Shown here piece by piece: positions 35,147-43,347 of a stretch of DNA of 64,000 bases; positions within the stretch are counted from its first letter, which is position 1; the number at the start of each line of letters is the position of its first letter. This DNA is from Pseudomonas brassicacearum (GTDB lineage Bacteria; Pseudomonadota; Gammaproteobacteria; Pseudomonadales; Pseudomonadaceae), in the NCBI RefSeq assembly GCF_003732265.1, contig NZ_MOBK01000017.1:1-64000 (forward strand), given 5' to 3'. The notes beneath the pieces are model-generated. The model was given only the letters and a program-made list of their open reading frames with translations. It was not told the origin of the DNA and ran no database searches. Position numbers and translations under genes: made by a program.

Positions 35147-37501
35147 CTACTTCAACGCCGGATCACCCATGTTCATTTTCTTCCAGCCCTGCAACAGCAC
35201 CTGCGCTTTCGGTTCCTGCCCGTTGCCCAGGTAGTACTGGATCAACGTCAGCCGCGCATTGCGGTTGGCCGGTTGTACTTTCAGCAGGCGCTCCAGCACT
35301 TCGCAAGCCTCTTCAACCTTGCCGCTGTCATGCAACGCCACGGCCAGCACGTAGCCGTATTGCGCGTTCTGCGGTTCCAGTTGTGCGGCTTTACGCAGCG
35401 CCGACATGGCCTGGTCCGATTTGCCGGCACGCACCAGCGACAAGCCCTGGGTATGCTGCAGCAGCGCGGCGTCCGGGTGGTCTTTTAGCCCTTGGGCCAG
35501 CAGCGTCTGCGCCTCCTGGCTACGACCATTGCCTTCGAGCCATTGCGCAAGCGTCACCAGCGCCGGGTAGAAGTCCGGATCGCGCTTGAGCGCCGTGCGC
35601 AAATACGGCTCGACCTCGTCATTACGGCCGCTGGCCTGATAGAGCATCGCCAGGTTGAGGTTGGCTTCGGCCCGTTCCAGCAGGCTCTTCTGGGCCGCTT
35701 CATACTCGGCAATCGCCGCATTCCACTTCGTCTGGGCAGCGCCCAAACCGCTCCGGGCGGCACCCAGCAGGTCCCGGGCTGCGGCAATGCGAACCGCCAG
35801 CACCGGGTCTGTCAGCAACGGCGTCAACAGCGGCGCCCGCTCAGGTGGCGGCAGGAACGCGCTGATGGCGCGCACCGCACTTTCACGTACCTGTGGCGCC
35901 GGGTTGCTCAGGTCCTTGGTCGCTAGTTTCAACGCCTGTTCACTCGGGTACAGCGGCAACTCGGCGAGCAGGGTGGCCCGCTGAATCGCCGGCAAGTTGC
36001 TGCGTTGCAGCTGCTCATACAAGGCTTGAGCCGCGCCGGGCTGACCGTTGCGAATCAACCACAGGCTTTCGTCGTAACGCGGCGCCTGTGCGGTTGGTGC
36101 GCTGTTCCACAGTTTGAATTGCTCGGTGACTTTGTCGCCGTCCTTGCCCTGGTGACAGGTAAGGCAGGCGTCCGGGGTGCCGAGTTTTTTCGCCCGCTCC
36201 GGGTTGGGGATGCTGAAGCTGTGGTCATGCCGGAAGTCATTGCCCATGTAGAACTTGCCGGGCATATGGCAATCCACGCACTGCGAGCCTGGCTGACCCA
36301 TGGTGTGGCGGGTGTGCTCGATGGAATCGTAGTTTTTTGCCTGCAGGCCTTTGCCGTCGACGCCTTCCACCGGCGTTTTGCCCGCGGTGTTGTGGCATTG
36401 CAGGCAAACGCCGTTGCCCGGCGCCTTGAGTTCAGTGCTGTGCGGGTTGTGGCAATTGCTGCAGCGCACGCCTTTGTCGAACATTTTGCTTTGGGCAAAC
36501 GAGCCGTGTTCAAACACCTCGTCCTTGATCTTGCCGTCCAGCGCATACAACTCGCGGGTCAGGGGGCTCGGCAGGTACTCATCCATCAGGCGTTTGCCGA
36601 CGGTGTAGCCATCGCTCAGCGGTGCGCGGCGCGAATGGCAGCGGGCGCAGGTTTCGATCTCGACCGTCGCGTTCTTGTCCTTGAGGACGACGGCAAACCC
36701 GGCGTGAATCAAATCACCCTTTTTCGCCGTCCATTCCAGATGATTGGAGGCCGGGCCGTGGCACGCCTGGCAGCCGACGCCGAGGCTGTTCCATTGGCTG
36801 TCGAAGGTGTTTTTCGCGGCATCGAAATTACGTTTGTAGCCCGTGGTGTGGCACTCGACGCACATGAAGTTGGCGTTCTGGCTCGGTTTGCTCCAGTGCA
36901 ACGGGTTCTTGAAGTTCACGCCCTGTCCCGGATAGAGGTGGAACCAGCGGTTTTTCTCGGTATCCCAGGCCACGCCCAAGGGTTGCAAGCGACCTTCGCC
37001 CACTTCGATCAGGTATTGCTGCAACGGCGCGATGCCAAAGGTATAGGCCACTTTGTAGTCGGCGTTCTTGCCATCGATTCCCGGCGTGTTGACCCAGAAG
37101 CCGTCGTCCTTGCGTGAGAAAACGGTGGTTTCGTTTTCCGCCTTGAAGGTGACGTTATTGAAGTCGCCCAGCATTGTCTCGGCATTGGCCGCCTGCATCG
37201 CCAATTGGTGATGGGAACCTTTCCAGTCCTTGACCTGCTCGCTGTGGCAGCCCTGGCATTGTTGCTCGTCGACCATCTTTGCCGGCGCCATCGCGACCGG
37301 TTGCGGTTTGGCCGGTTGCGCAACAGGGGCAGTGACAGGTACGGGCTTCAACGGGGCTGGCGTGCTGCTGAACAGAAACCAGCCAATGCCGATGACCGCC
37401 AACAGCAGTGCACCGATGGTCACGGGAAAGAGGTAGCGATTAATCAGGTTCGGTGGCGCATCAGAGTTGGGGTTTTTGGCTTTGTTTTTATGTGTCGGCA
37501 T
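35147..37501 (-). CDS. Membrane-anchored octaheme cytochrome c with HEAT-like and TPR domains
   Basis: 784 residues. One N-terminal helix (YLFPVTIGALLLAVIGIGWFLF, about 23-44) and a Pro/Ala-rich linker precede eight CxxCH heme sites: CQGCH (82-86), CVECH, CQACH, CARCH, CSNCH, CLQCH, CVDCH and CLTCH (near 460). A short HEAT-like stretch (PAPQVRESAVRAISAFL) and TPR repeats (about 600-775: LNLAMLYQASGRNDEVEPYL; PQNAQYGYVLAVALHDSGK) follow. The heme part resembles cytochrome c554-type proteins. It would sit on the periplasmic face; donor and acceptor are unknown. No reductase partner lies beside it. Confidence 0.88.
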   Translation of the reverse strand: MPTHKNKAKNPNSDAPPNLINRYLFPVTIGALLLAVIGIGWFLFSSTPAPLKPVPVTAPVAQPAKPQPVAMAPAKMVDEQQCQGCHSEQVKDWKGSHHQLAMQAANAETMLGDFNNVTFKAENETTVFSRKDDGFWVNTPGIDGKNADYKVAYTFGIAPLQQYLIEVGEGRLQPLGVAWDTEKNRWFHLYPGQGVNFKNPLHWSKPSQNANFMCVECHTTGYKRNFDAAKNTFDSQWNSLGVGCQACHGPASNHLEWTAKKGDLIHAGFAVVLKDKNATVEIETCARCHSRRAPLSDGYTVGKRLMDEYLPSPLTRELYALDGKIKDEVFEHGSFAQSKMFDKGVRCSNCHNPHSTELKAPGNGVCLQCHNTAGKTPVEGVDGKGLQAKNYDSIEHTRHTMGQPGSQCVDCHMPGKFYMGNDFRHDHSFSIPNPERAKKLGTPDACLTCHQGKDGDKVTEQFKLWNSAPTAQAPRYDESLWLIRNGQPGAAQALYEQLQRSNLPAIQRATLLAELPLYPSEQALKLATKDLSNPAPQVRESAVRAISAFLPPPERAPLLTPLLTDPVLAVRIAAARDLLGAARSGLGAAQTKWNAAIAEYEAAQKSLLERAEANLNLAMLYQASGRNDEVEPYLRTALKRDPDFYPALVTLAQWLEGNGRSQEAQTLLAQGLKDHPDAALLQHTQGLSLVRAGKSDQAMSALRKAAQLEPQNAQYGYVLAVALHDSGKVEEACEVLERLLKVQPANRNARLTLIQYYLGNGQEPKAQVLLQGWKKMNMGDPALK

Positions 37502-37716
37502 TGCGACTTCCGTAGTCCAGGTGCGTTTGCCTTGAGGCCCGCGATCAAGCTGAATGCAGCTTTGACGTATGCCGGGCTTCTGTCAAATGACGGTTGCGAG
37601 AGAGTCCTCAGCATTAGATGAAATTTATGTTTTTTTTAAGTTTTTTATCGCGAAATACCTATAACTCCAACCGCCTTTGCACTAGGGTGTTCGCCCTTCA
37701 AAACAGGAGTTCAAGC

Positions 37717-38388
37717 ATGAAGTTTGCGTTAATGATGAGCACGTTGTGCATCGCCACAATCGCGGTGACGGGGTGTGCGAGCAAGGTCGTCGAACCGGAG
37801 CACTATTCCGGCTTCCTCAAGGATTACAGCCAGCTCCAGGAAGCCAAGTCGCCGTCCGGCGCAACCGTGATGCGCTGGGTCGATCCTTCGCTGGATGTCA
37901 GCAAGTTCACCAGCGTCTATATCGAACCGACCCAGCTCTACCCGGCACCCCAGCCTACAGTGAAAATCCCCCAGGCCACGCTGAGCGGGATCACCGGTTA
38001 TTACGACCAGGCGCTGAAGCGTGAAATGGCCAAGTCGCTGCCATTGGCCGCCGGCCCAGGCCCTGGCGTGATGGTGGTGCGTGCCGCCATTACCGCTGTC
38101 AGCAGCAAGACCGAAGGTTTGAAGCCTTACGAAGTGATCCCGATCGCGCTGGTCGCCGCGGCGGTAAGCACTGCCAGCGGTATTCGTGATCAGGAAACCG
38201 ACCTGGCCACCGAAGCGGCGTTTATCGATGGTGGCAGCAATAAAGTCATCGCGCAGGTCGTGCGCAAGGGCACCGGCAAGCCGCTGGAAAATGATGCGCA
38301 GGTGATGAAGGCGGATGATGTCAAAGGCGTGATGGATGGCTGGGCGTCGGATTTGAATCAGTCGTATAAGACGCTCAAATCCAAATAA
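37717..38388 (+). CDS. DUF3313-type lipoprotein
   Basis: 223 residues from ATG 37717 (CAGGAGTTCAAGC upstream). MKFALMMSTLCIATIAVTGC is a lipoprotein signal with lipobox VTGC. The mature part starts ASKVVEPEHYSGFLKDYSQL and contains VRAAITAVSSKTEGLKPYEV and AAVSTASGIRDQETDLATEAAF, typical of DUF3313 envelope lipoproteins. The function is unknown. The 215 bp upstream contain a T-rich tract (37627-37649) that may belong to its promoter. Confidence 0.85.
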   Translation: MKFALMMSTLCIATIAVTGCASKVVEPEHYSGFLKDYSQLQEAKSPSGATVMRWVDPSLDVSKFTSVYIEPTQLYPAPQPTVKIPQATLSGITGYYDQALKREMAKSLPLAAGPGPGVMVVRAAITAVSSKTEGLKPYEVIPIALVAAAVSTASGIRDQETDLATEAAFIDGGSNKVIAQVVRKGTGKPLENDAQVMKADDVKGVMDGWASDLNQSYKTLKSK

Positions 38389-38407
38389 TGCGCTGAGGCG
38401 GATGGCC

Positions 38408-38478
38408 TCTTCGCGAGCAAGTCGAATCGTCGCACCGCTGCTCCCACACGGGATCTGTGTAAACCAAAATCCGATGTG
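38408..38478. repeat. REP doublet, variant left arm and truncated right arm
   Basis: CTTCGCGAGCAAGTCGAATC continuing GTCGCACCGCTGCTCCCAC is the variant arm. The opposite arm is only ATGTGGGAGCG before it breaks off into unrelated sequence, so this copy looks decayed. Confidence 0.75.
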
Positions 38479-38523
38479 GGAGCGATGGAATAGCCGTTTG
38501 TTGCGGTCTAGCGTTACGCTCCT

Positions 38524-39546
38524 TTACTTCCCTTGCTCGGGTGCGGCGGCGTCATAGGGATAGATCCGGCGCCATTCGGCAGCCATGTCCACGACCGTCC
38601 AGTCACGTGTTTTTGCTTCGTCGAGGGCCTTGTCCAGCCGTCCGATGTCGGACTGGCGGTCGTAGGCCCATTCGCGTTTGGCGTCGGTGTGGTGTACCAG
38701 CCCCATGAATCGCTTGCCAGGTCCTGCGGCGGTCCATTGCAGCATCTGCAAGTCGCCGTCGGAGTTGCCGAAGGCGAGGATCGGCCGCTTGCCGATGACC
38801 GCGTCGATGCTTTCCGGTTTGCCCGGGCCGTCATCGTTGTGGGCCAGTTTCGGCGTGCGCAGGATCGAGGCCTTGCCGTCCTTGTATTGGTACGCCGTGA
38901 CAAATGTGGTGCCGATTACCTGTTCCGGCGGGATGCCGTAGACCTTCTCGGCAAAGGCGCGCATGAACGCCGTGTCACCGCCGGAGACGATGTAAGTCTT
39001 GAAGTTCTGTTCGCGCAGGTAGTCGAGCATTTCCAGCATCGGCTGGAACACCATCTCGGTGAACAACTTGCCGGTTTTCGGGTGCTTGGCCTGGCTCAGC
39101 CAGGTCTTGGCGTAGTCATCGAAGGCTTCGGTGGTCATCCCGGTGTGGGTCGCCCCGAAGATTTTCATGATGCCGCCCATGCCGGAGGCGGCCAGCGCCT
39201 TGTGATCGTTTTCCAGAACGGCCTGGAACGGCTGGGTGGTTTTCCATTCCGGGTGTTGTGGCGCGGTGCGCTTGACTTCTTCGAGCGCAAACAAAAACTC
39301 GAAGTACATTGGCTGCTCGCTCCACAAGGTACCGTCATTGTCGAACACCGCGACGCGGTCTTCGGGTTTGACGAAGTCCTTGCTGGATTGGTCGGTGACG
39401 GCCTGGACGAACTCGATGATGTGCTTCTTCGACGGGCCGTCGTTCCACGAGGGCAGTGGTTCGGCTGCTTGCGCGAGCAACGGCAGGGCTAGCGCGAAGA
39501 GCAGTGTCAGCCCGAAGCGGTGGCGGATCGATCTCGGGTTCGTCAT
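38524..39546 (-). CDS. Exported HAD-family phosphatase
   Basis: 340 residues with a signal peptide (RFGLTLLFALALPLLAQAA). HAD motifs: I is VAVFDNDGTLWSEQP, II is YIVSGGDTAFM, III/IV is LAFGNSDGDLQML. The insert between motifs I and II fits the haloacid dehalogenase/phosphoserine-phosphatase-like group. The periplasmic location suggests a scavenging or nonspecific phosphatase. AAAAAAGGATTTCCC precedes the ATG. Confidence 0.88.
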   Translation of the reverse strand: MTNPRSIRHRFGLTLLFALALPLLAQAAEPLPSWNDGPSKKHIIEFVQAVTDQSSKDFVKPEDRVAVFDNDGTLWSEQPMYFEFLFALEEVKRTAPQHPEWKTTQPFQAVLENDHKALAASGMGGIMKIFGATHTGMTTEAFDDYAKTWLSQAKHPKTGKLFTEMVFQPMLEMLDYLREQNFKTYIVSGGDTAFMRAFAEKVYGIPPEQVIGTTFVTAYQYKDGKASILRTPKLAHNDDGPGKPESIDAVIGKRPILAFGNSDGDLQMLQWTAAGPGKRFMGLVHHTDAKREWAYDRQSDIGRLDKALDEAKTRDWTVVDMAAEWRRIYPYDAAAPEQGK

Positions 39547-39727
39547 GGGAAATCCTTTTTTGGTGAGCAGGGTTTACCGGTCGTAATGCCCAAGCATGCG
39601 AGGCCTGCCGATGTTCGGCCTGACTATGCAGCGTAGCCAAGGAATCCTTAAGTTGCTGCAGTGCCTGATCTTTGTTTGGTGCGCGACCGAAACGGGCGCG
39701 AAGCAGGTCTTGCAGTCTAGGGGAGGC

Positions 39728-40153
39728 TCAGCGTTTTTTCGCCTGCGCACGAATCCGTTCTTCTTGCTCGCGCAGTTCCGGGGTGAACTCGGCACCAAAA
39801 TCCTCAGCCTCGAATATCTGACGAATCTCGATCTCTGCGTCGGTGCCCGGCATCGGGTTCGGGCATCGCTTGACCCAGTCGATAGCCTCTTGTTTCGACT
39901 GCACCTGCCAGATCCAGTATCCGGCGATCAGCTCCTTGGTTTCGGCGAACGGGCCGTCGATGACGGTGCGTTTGTCACCCGAAAAGCACACGCGTGCGCC
40001 TTTGCTGCTGGGGTGCAGGCCTTCGCCTTCGAGCATGATGCCGGCTTTGACCAGTTCTTCGTTGTAGTTGCCCATGGCGGTCAGCAGTTCTTCGGTGGGC
40101 ATCACGCCGGCTTCGGAATCCTGGCTGGCTTTGATGATGATCATGAATCGCAT
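39728..40153 (-). CDS. YCII-related (YciI-like) protein
   Basis: 141 residues from ATG 40153 (CCGGAGATAACACC upstream). MRFMIIIKASQDSEAG, YNEELVKAGIMLEGEGLHPS and DGPFAETKELIAGYWIWQV are standard features of the YciI-like/DGPF family. Members often accompany ECF sigma factors, but none is adjacent here. The biochemical function is unknown. Confidence 0.9.
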   Translation of the reverse strand: MRFMIIIKASQDSEAGVMPTEELLTAMGNYNEELVKAGIMLEGEGLHPSSKGARVCFSGDKRTVIDGPFAETKELIAGYWIWQVQSKQEAIDWVKRCPNPMPGTDAEIEIRQIFEAEDFGAEFTPELREQEERIRAQAKKR

Positions 40154-40377
40154 GGTGTTATCTCCGGTGGGGGTGGGGGGATTCATCTGTAGTCGAATGA
40201 CCGAATCATGAATCGACAGCGTCGCTAAAAAAAACGCTACCCACCTTCACACAGCCGCATCTCCGGAGCAGTCGACAGCTGAGATCGCATTCGAAGTAAA
40301 TCCAGCGCGATAGCTATGTACCGCACCCCACCACTGCGCCATCGACATGCTGTGCCCTACAGACAAGGAGTGACTGT

Positions 40378-42984
40378 ATGGCACAGCAAATACATAACGA
40401 TGGATCGTCAGGGAGTGTCGTCATCAGGTCGGGGCCGCCAGCGTCAAGTGGTGGTTCCGGTGGGGGGATTGGCGGCGGGGTTTCAGGTGGGTTCGGTAGC
40501 ACTAGCAAGAAAAAGCGCAAGGCGCGTAAGCGAGCGCTGGAAGCTCATCGTCAGGCACAGGAAAAAAAGCGTGTTGATGCTGACGCGCAAACCCAAGTTC
40601 AAGCCCAAGCACAAGCAGAGGCCGCACAGGCCCAGGCAGCCGCAGCGCAGGCTCAAGAACAAGCTCGCGTCCATGCCCTGAATCAGTTTCTTGGCGGTTT
40701 GGCGCAGCGCTATGACGCGATCAGAGCCGACGTTGACCGCAGCTTTGCGGCCAAGACCGCACAACTGACGCAAGCCCTTGAGCATGAAATCTCTGGTGCG
40801 CGGAGACCACCCGACATCGACCGGAGCGAGCGTTGGCAGCTTTACACCATTACCAGGGAAAAAAGCCAAATCGACGGGCTCATCGCCCGTAAGACTGCAC
40901 AACTCAATGCAAAGAATGCAGTTGCCCGTGCCTTCGATGGACAGGATCCAACCACACGCACCTCCAGCGATTACCTGGCACGACTGGGCGAGTTTGGCCA
41001 AGCCCTGAATGAAGGGCACCAAATCTGGGAAAACGCCTACAACGCGGCCCACGAAGCCCGGCTTCTGTCAGCGCAGATAAACACGCTTACGGACAAATCC
41101 CATGCGTTGGCCAGACATCATGCCGAGCAGACTGTTGTCTGGCGTGAACGGGAAGCCCTGTGGGAGCGAAATCGGCAGTACGCCGAGCAGCGTGATGCGC
41201 GAGTGCGGTTCAAGCAGCGGACTGATGAAGACCGGCGGGTTGAACGGGGCAGGCTGGCCAACACGCTGACCGTGCCTGTGGCGGCAACCGCCGCCGGTGG
41301 AATGTTTTTGACCCGCGCGGGAGTGCTCGTTGCTCCGGACGTAGCCGCGGGAATTGAAGCCGCATTCAAGGTCGCAGGCAGTCACCTTGTCGATTTTGCT
41401 CGCATTGCAGTCAGGACAGGCCCGGTGTTTGTCACCGCAATGGTCTACTCGCCGACGTTGGGCGATGGCGAGTTGACTCCCGAGCAACGCAGGCGCCTGT
41501 TTCATTCGGTTGGTGTGCCGGCGCAAGCACTGGGACTTTCTGACAGTCGTGCACTGCAATCACTCGCAGAGGCGGGCGGGTCGGTTGAAGTGCCCTATCG
41601 GTTCAAGGCCGAAACGGTGCTGGAGGGCACCGCGATCATTGCCGTGAGCACAGGAGGCGAGATTGACGCCCATGTACCGGTCGTCAACGCGGTATTCGAT
41701 CCGCTGACGGGGATCTATAGCGCCGAAATCCCCGGATCACCCATCAGGCACCTGCAATTCACGCCGGAAGTGCCCGCTCTGGCGGCTACGACAAGTCAAG
41801 CCGGGTTGGCGGTGATAACGCCGCAGGTTCAGGACATCCCGGAAGGTCTCGATTTACGTATTCAGGATTGCATTGTCTGCGTGCCGGGCCTTGCGCCGAC
41901 TTACTTCACATTCGGCTTACCCGTCATGGGGTCTGGTGTCGTCACCGGTATCGGCGAGCCGGCCGGTGCTGACTGGTGGAAAACCACTGGCCGGGCGAAC
42001 GGGGCGGCTATTCCGGTACAGATTGGCGACCAGTTCCGAGGCCGGGAATTCAACTCGTTCGGGGCCTTTGATGAAGCGCTGTGGCGAACGGTTGGCGAGT
42101 CGCCGGCGCTGGTAGCCGAATTTGATGAGGTGAATAAAAAACGCATCGAACAAGGCTTCGCGCCCTATGCGCCGAAAAGTACCTGGGTTGGGGAAAGGCG
42201 CGAATTCGAACTGCGATACCAGGAACTCGTTGAGCTGGGTGAGAACCCCTACAACCTCGACAGAATCAGCATTACCACGCCGCAAAGCACCCAAGGGCGG
42301 CCGGGTATCACGCCTGCGGTTCTACCTTGGCCGATTCGACCTGTGGGTGTTGGCACATGGACACCGCTCGTGCCGCCAGGGGCGGAAAGCCTCGGTCCTA
42401 CAACTTCACCCTTCATACCGACTGTTCCGGTGGTTTATCCCGGCACTCCAACCATCCCGGTCCTACCCCAAAACGAGACGTTTCCGGCTGTCGACGAAGG
42501 GCTGATCGGTGCCAATATCCCTGGGTATCCGGCGGATATGGAACTGCCTTCGTCGGATGTTCTGTTTCTTGATCGGCGGGATGATCCAGGGGTTGCTACA
42601 GGTTTGGGGGCTGATGCCTCAGCGGTCTGGCTTGGGGGGGACGCGAGGGGAGTGGGTGCGCCTATCCCTTCCCATATTGCGGATCAATTGCGAGGAAAGG
42701 CATTCAGTAATTTTCATGGGTTCAGGCGGGCGTTTTGGAGGGCTGTTGCGGCAGACGCTGAATTGAGTCGGCAGTTCGTTGGAGTGAATTTAGGCCGAAT
42801 GCGGAATGGGTCCGCCCCTTTCTCTGCTGCTGTGGATCAAGTGGGGGGCCGTAAAGCTTTTGAACTGCATCATGACGTTGAAGTTTCAAAAGGGGGCGAT
42901 GTTTACGGCTTGGATAACCTCTCTGTGATGACGCCTAAACGCCATATTCAATTACACAAAGGGAGAAATGCTAATGATTTTTAA
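40378..42984 (+). CDS. S-type bacteriocin with HNH DNase domain and a second, degenerate DNase-like module
   Basis: 868 residues, ATG after CAAGGAGTGACTGT. Order: Gly/Ser-rich flexible N-terminus (1-45), Ala/Gln-rich and charged helices (45-305), a Pyocin_S-type translocation domain (about 305-515, ending near DCIVCVPGLAPTYFTF), a DNase-like module 1 (about 527-630), a Pro-rich linker (about 635-735) and a colicin-E9-type HNH DNase (about 740-868). The active module has FELHH (828-832) and RH-x3-H (855-860). Module 1 keeps FRGREFNSFGAFDEALW and the 77-residue Trp-to-FEL spacing but has FELRY (610-614) and lacks the final histidines. It is released to kill related strains by DNA cleavage after import. 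No LexA or P-box was found upstream. Confidence 0.93.
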   Translation: MAQQIHNDGSSGSVVIRSGPPASSGGSGGGIGGGVSGGFGSTSKKKRKARKRALEAHRQAQEKKRVDADAQTQVQAQAQAEAAQAQAAAAQAQEQARVHALNQFLGGLAQRYDAIRADVDRSFAAKTAQLTQALEHEISGARRPPDIDRSERWQLYTITREKSQIDGLIARKTAQLNAKNAVARAFDGQDPTTRTSSDYLARLGEFGQALNEGHQIWENAYNAAHEARLLSAQINTLTDKSHALARHHAEQTVVWREREALWERNRQYAEQRDARVRFKQRTDEDRRVERGRLANTLTVPVAATAAGGMFLTRAGVLVAPDVAAGIEAAFKVAGSHLVDFARIAVRTGPVFVTAMVYSPTLGDGELTPEQRRRLFHSVGVPAQALGLSDSRALQSLAEAGGSVEVPYRFKAETVLEGTAIIAVSTGGEIDAHVPVVNAVFDPLTGIYSAEIPGSPIRHLQFTPEVPALAATTSQAGLAVITPQVQDIPEGLDLRIQDCIVCVPGLAPTYFTFGLPVMGSGVVTGIGEPAGADWWKTTGRANGAAIPVQIGDQFRGREFNSFGAFDEALWRTVGESPALVAEFDEVNKKRIEQGFAPYAPKSTWVGERREFELRYQELVELGENPYNLDRISITTPQSTQGRPGITPAVLPWPIRPVGVGTWTPLVPPGAESLGPTTSPFIPTVPVVYPGTPTIPVLPQNETFPAVDEGLIGANIPGYPADMELPSSDVLFLDRRDDPGVATGLGADASAVWLGGDARGVGAPIPSHIADQLRGKAFSNFHGFRRAFWRAVAADAELSRQFVGVNLGRMRNGSAPFSAAVDQVGGRKAFELHHDVEVSKGGDVYGLDNLSVMTPKRHIQLHKGRNANDF

Positions 42985-43249
42985 AGAGAGGCTAACGGAC
43001 TACACAGAGGCAGAGTTCTTGTTGTTTTTGAGGGAGCTTTTCCACCAGACAAGTGGTTTGAAAGGACGGGCGCTGGAGGAGTATCTGGATAGGCTCGTTG
43101 ATCATTTTGAAATGGTCACCGAACACCCAGACCGCTCAGACGTCATCTTCTACCCAAAAGAAGGCCGGGAGGACAGCCCCGAAGCCATCCTCAAAGAAGT
43201 CAAAGAATGGCGCGCACTCAACAACAAACCCGGCTTTAAACCCGAGTGA
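42974..43249 (+). CDS. Bacteriocin immunity protein, colicin E9 Im9 family
   Basis: 91 residues. The ATG at 42974 is chosen because GGAG at 42962-42965 is 8 bases upstream; the ATG at 42968 is too close to it. The Im fold is clear: LTDYTEAEFLLFLREL, HFEMVTEHPDRSDVIFYPKEG, SPEAILKEVKEWR. The helix III motif with D56 and Y60 is the usual DNase-binding site; the first of the two conserved tyrosines is Phe59. It overlaps the bacteriocin end by 11 bases and should bind the active C-terminal DNase. Confidence 0.95.
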   Translation: MIFKERLTDYTEAEFLLFLRELFHQTSGLKGRALEEYLDRLVDHFEMVTEHPDRSDVIFYPKEGREDSPEAILKEVKEWRALNNKPGFKPE

Positions 43250-43273
43250 TGCGATCCCTCAATGCGTAGAAAT

Positions 43274-43300
43274 CATCTGCTCATGATCCATGAGCAGATG
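43274..43300. terminator. Strong hairpin between the two immunity-domain genes
   Basis: CATCTGCTCATG, loop ATC, CATGAGCAGATG: a perfect 12-bp stem with a 3-nt loop starting 24 bases after the immunity stop. There is no T-run after it, so it may be an RNA processing/stability or attenuation hairpin rather than a standard terminator, or a palindromic binding site. Confidence 0.6.
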
Positions 43301-43347
43301 CCATTGCCCGACAGTTGTTAAGTGTCACAGACATAAGGAAACCAAGG

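Noticed and set aside
40154..40377. LexA box or PrtN P-box upstream of the bacteriocin
   Set aside because: I looked for CTG-N10-CAG and for repeated ATTG-N-GT blocks. The closest sequence, CTGTGCCCTACAG, has the wrong spacing and no P-box repeat is present.
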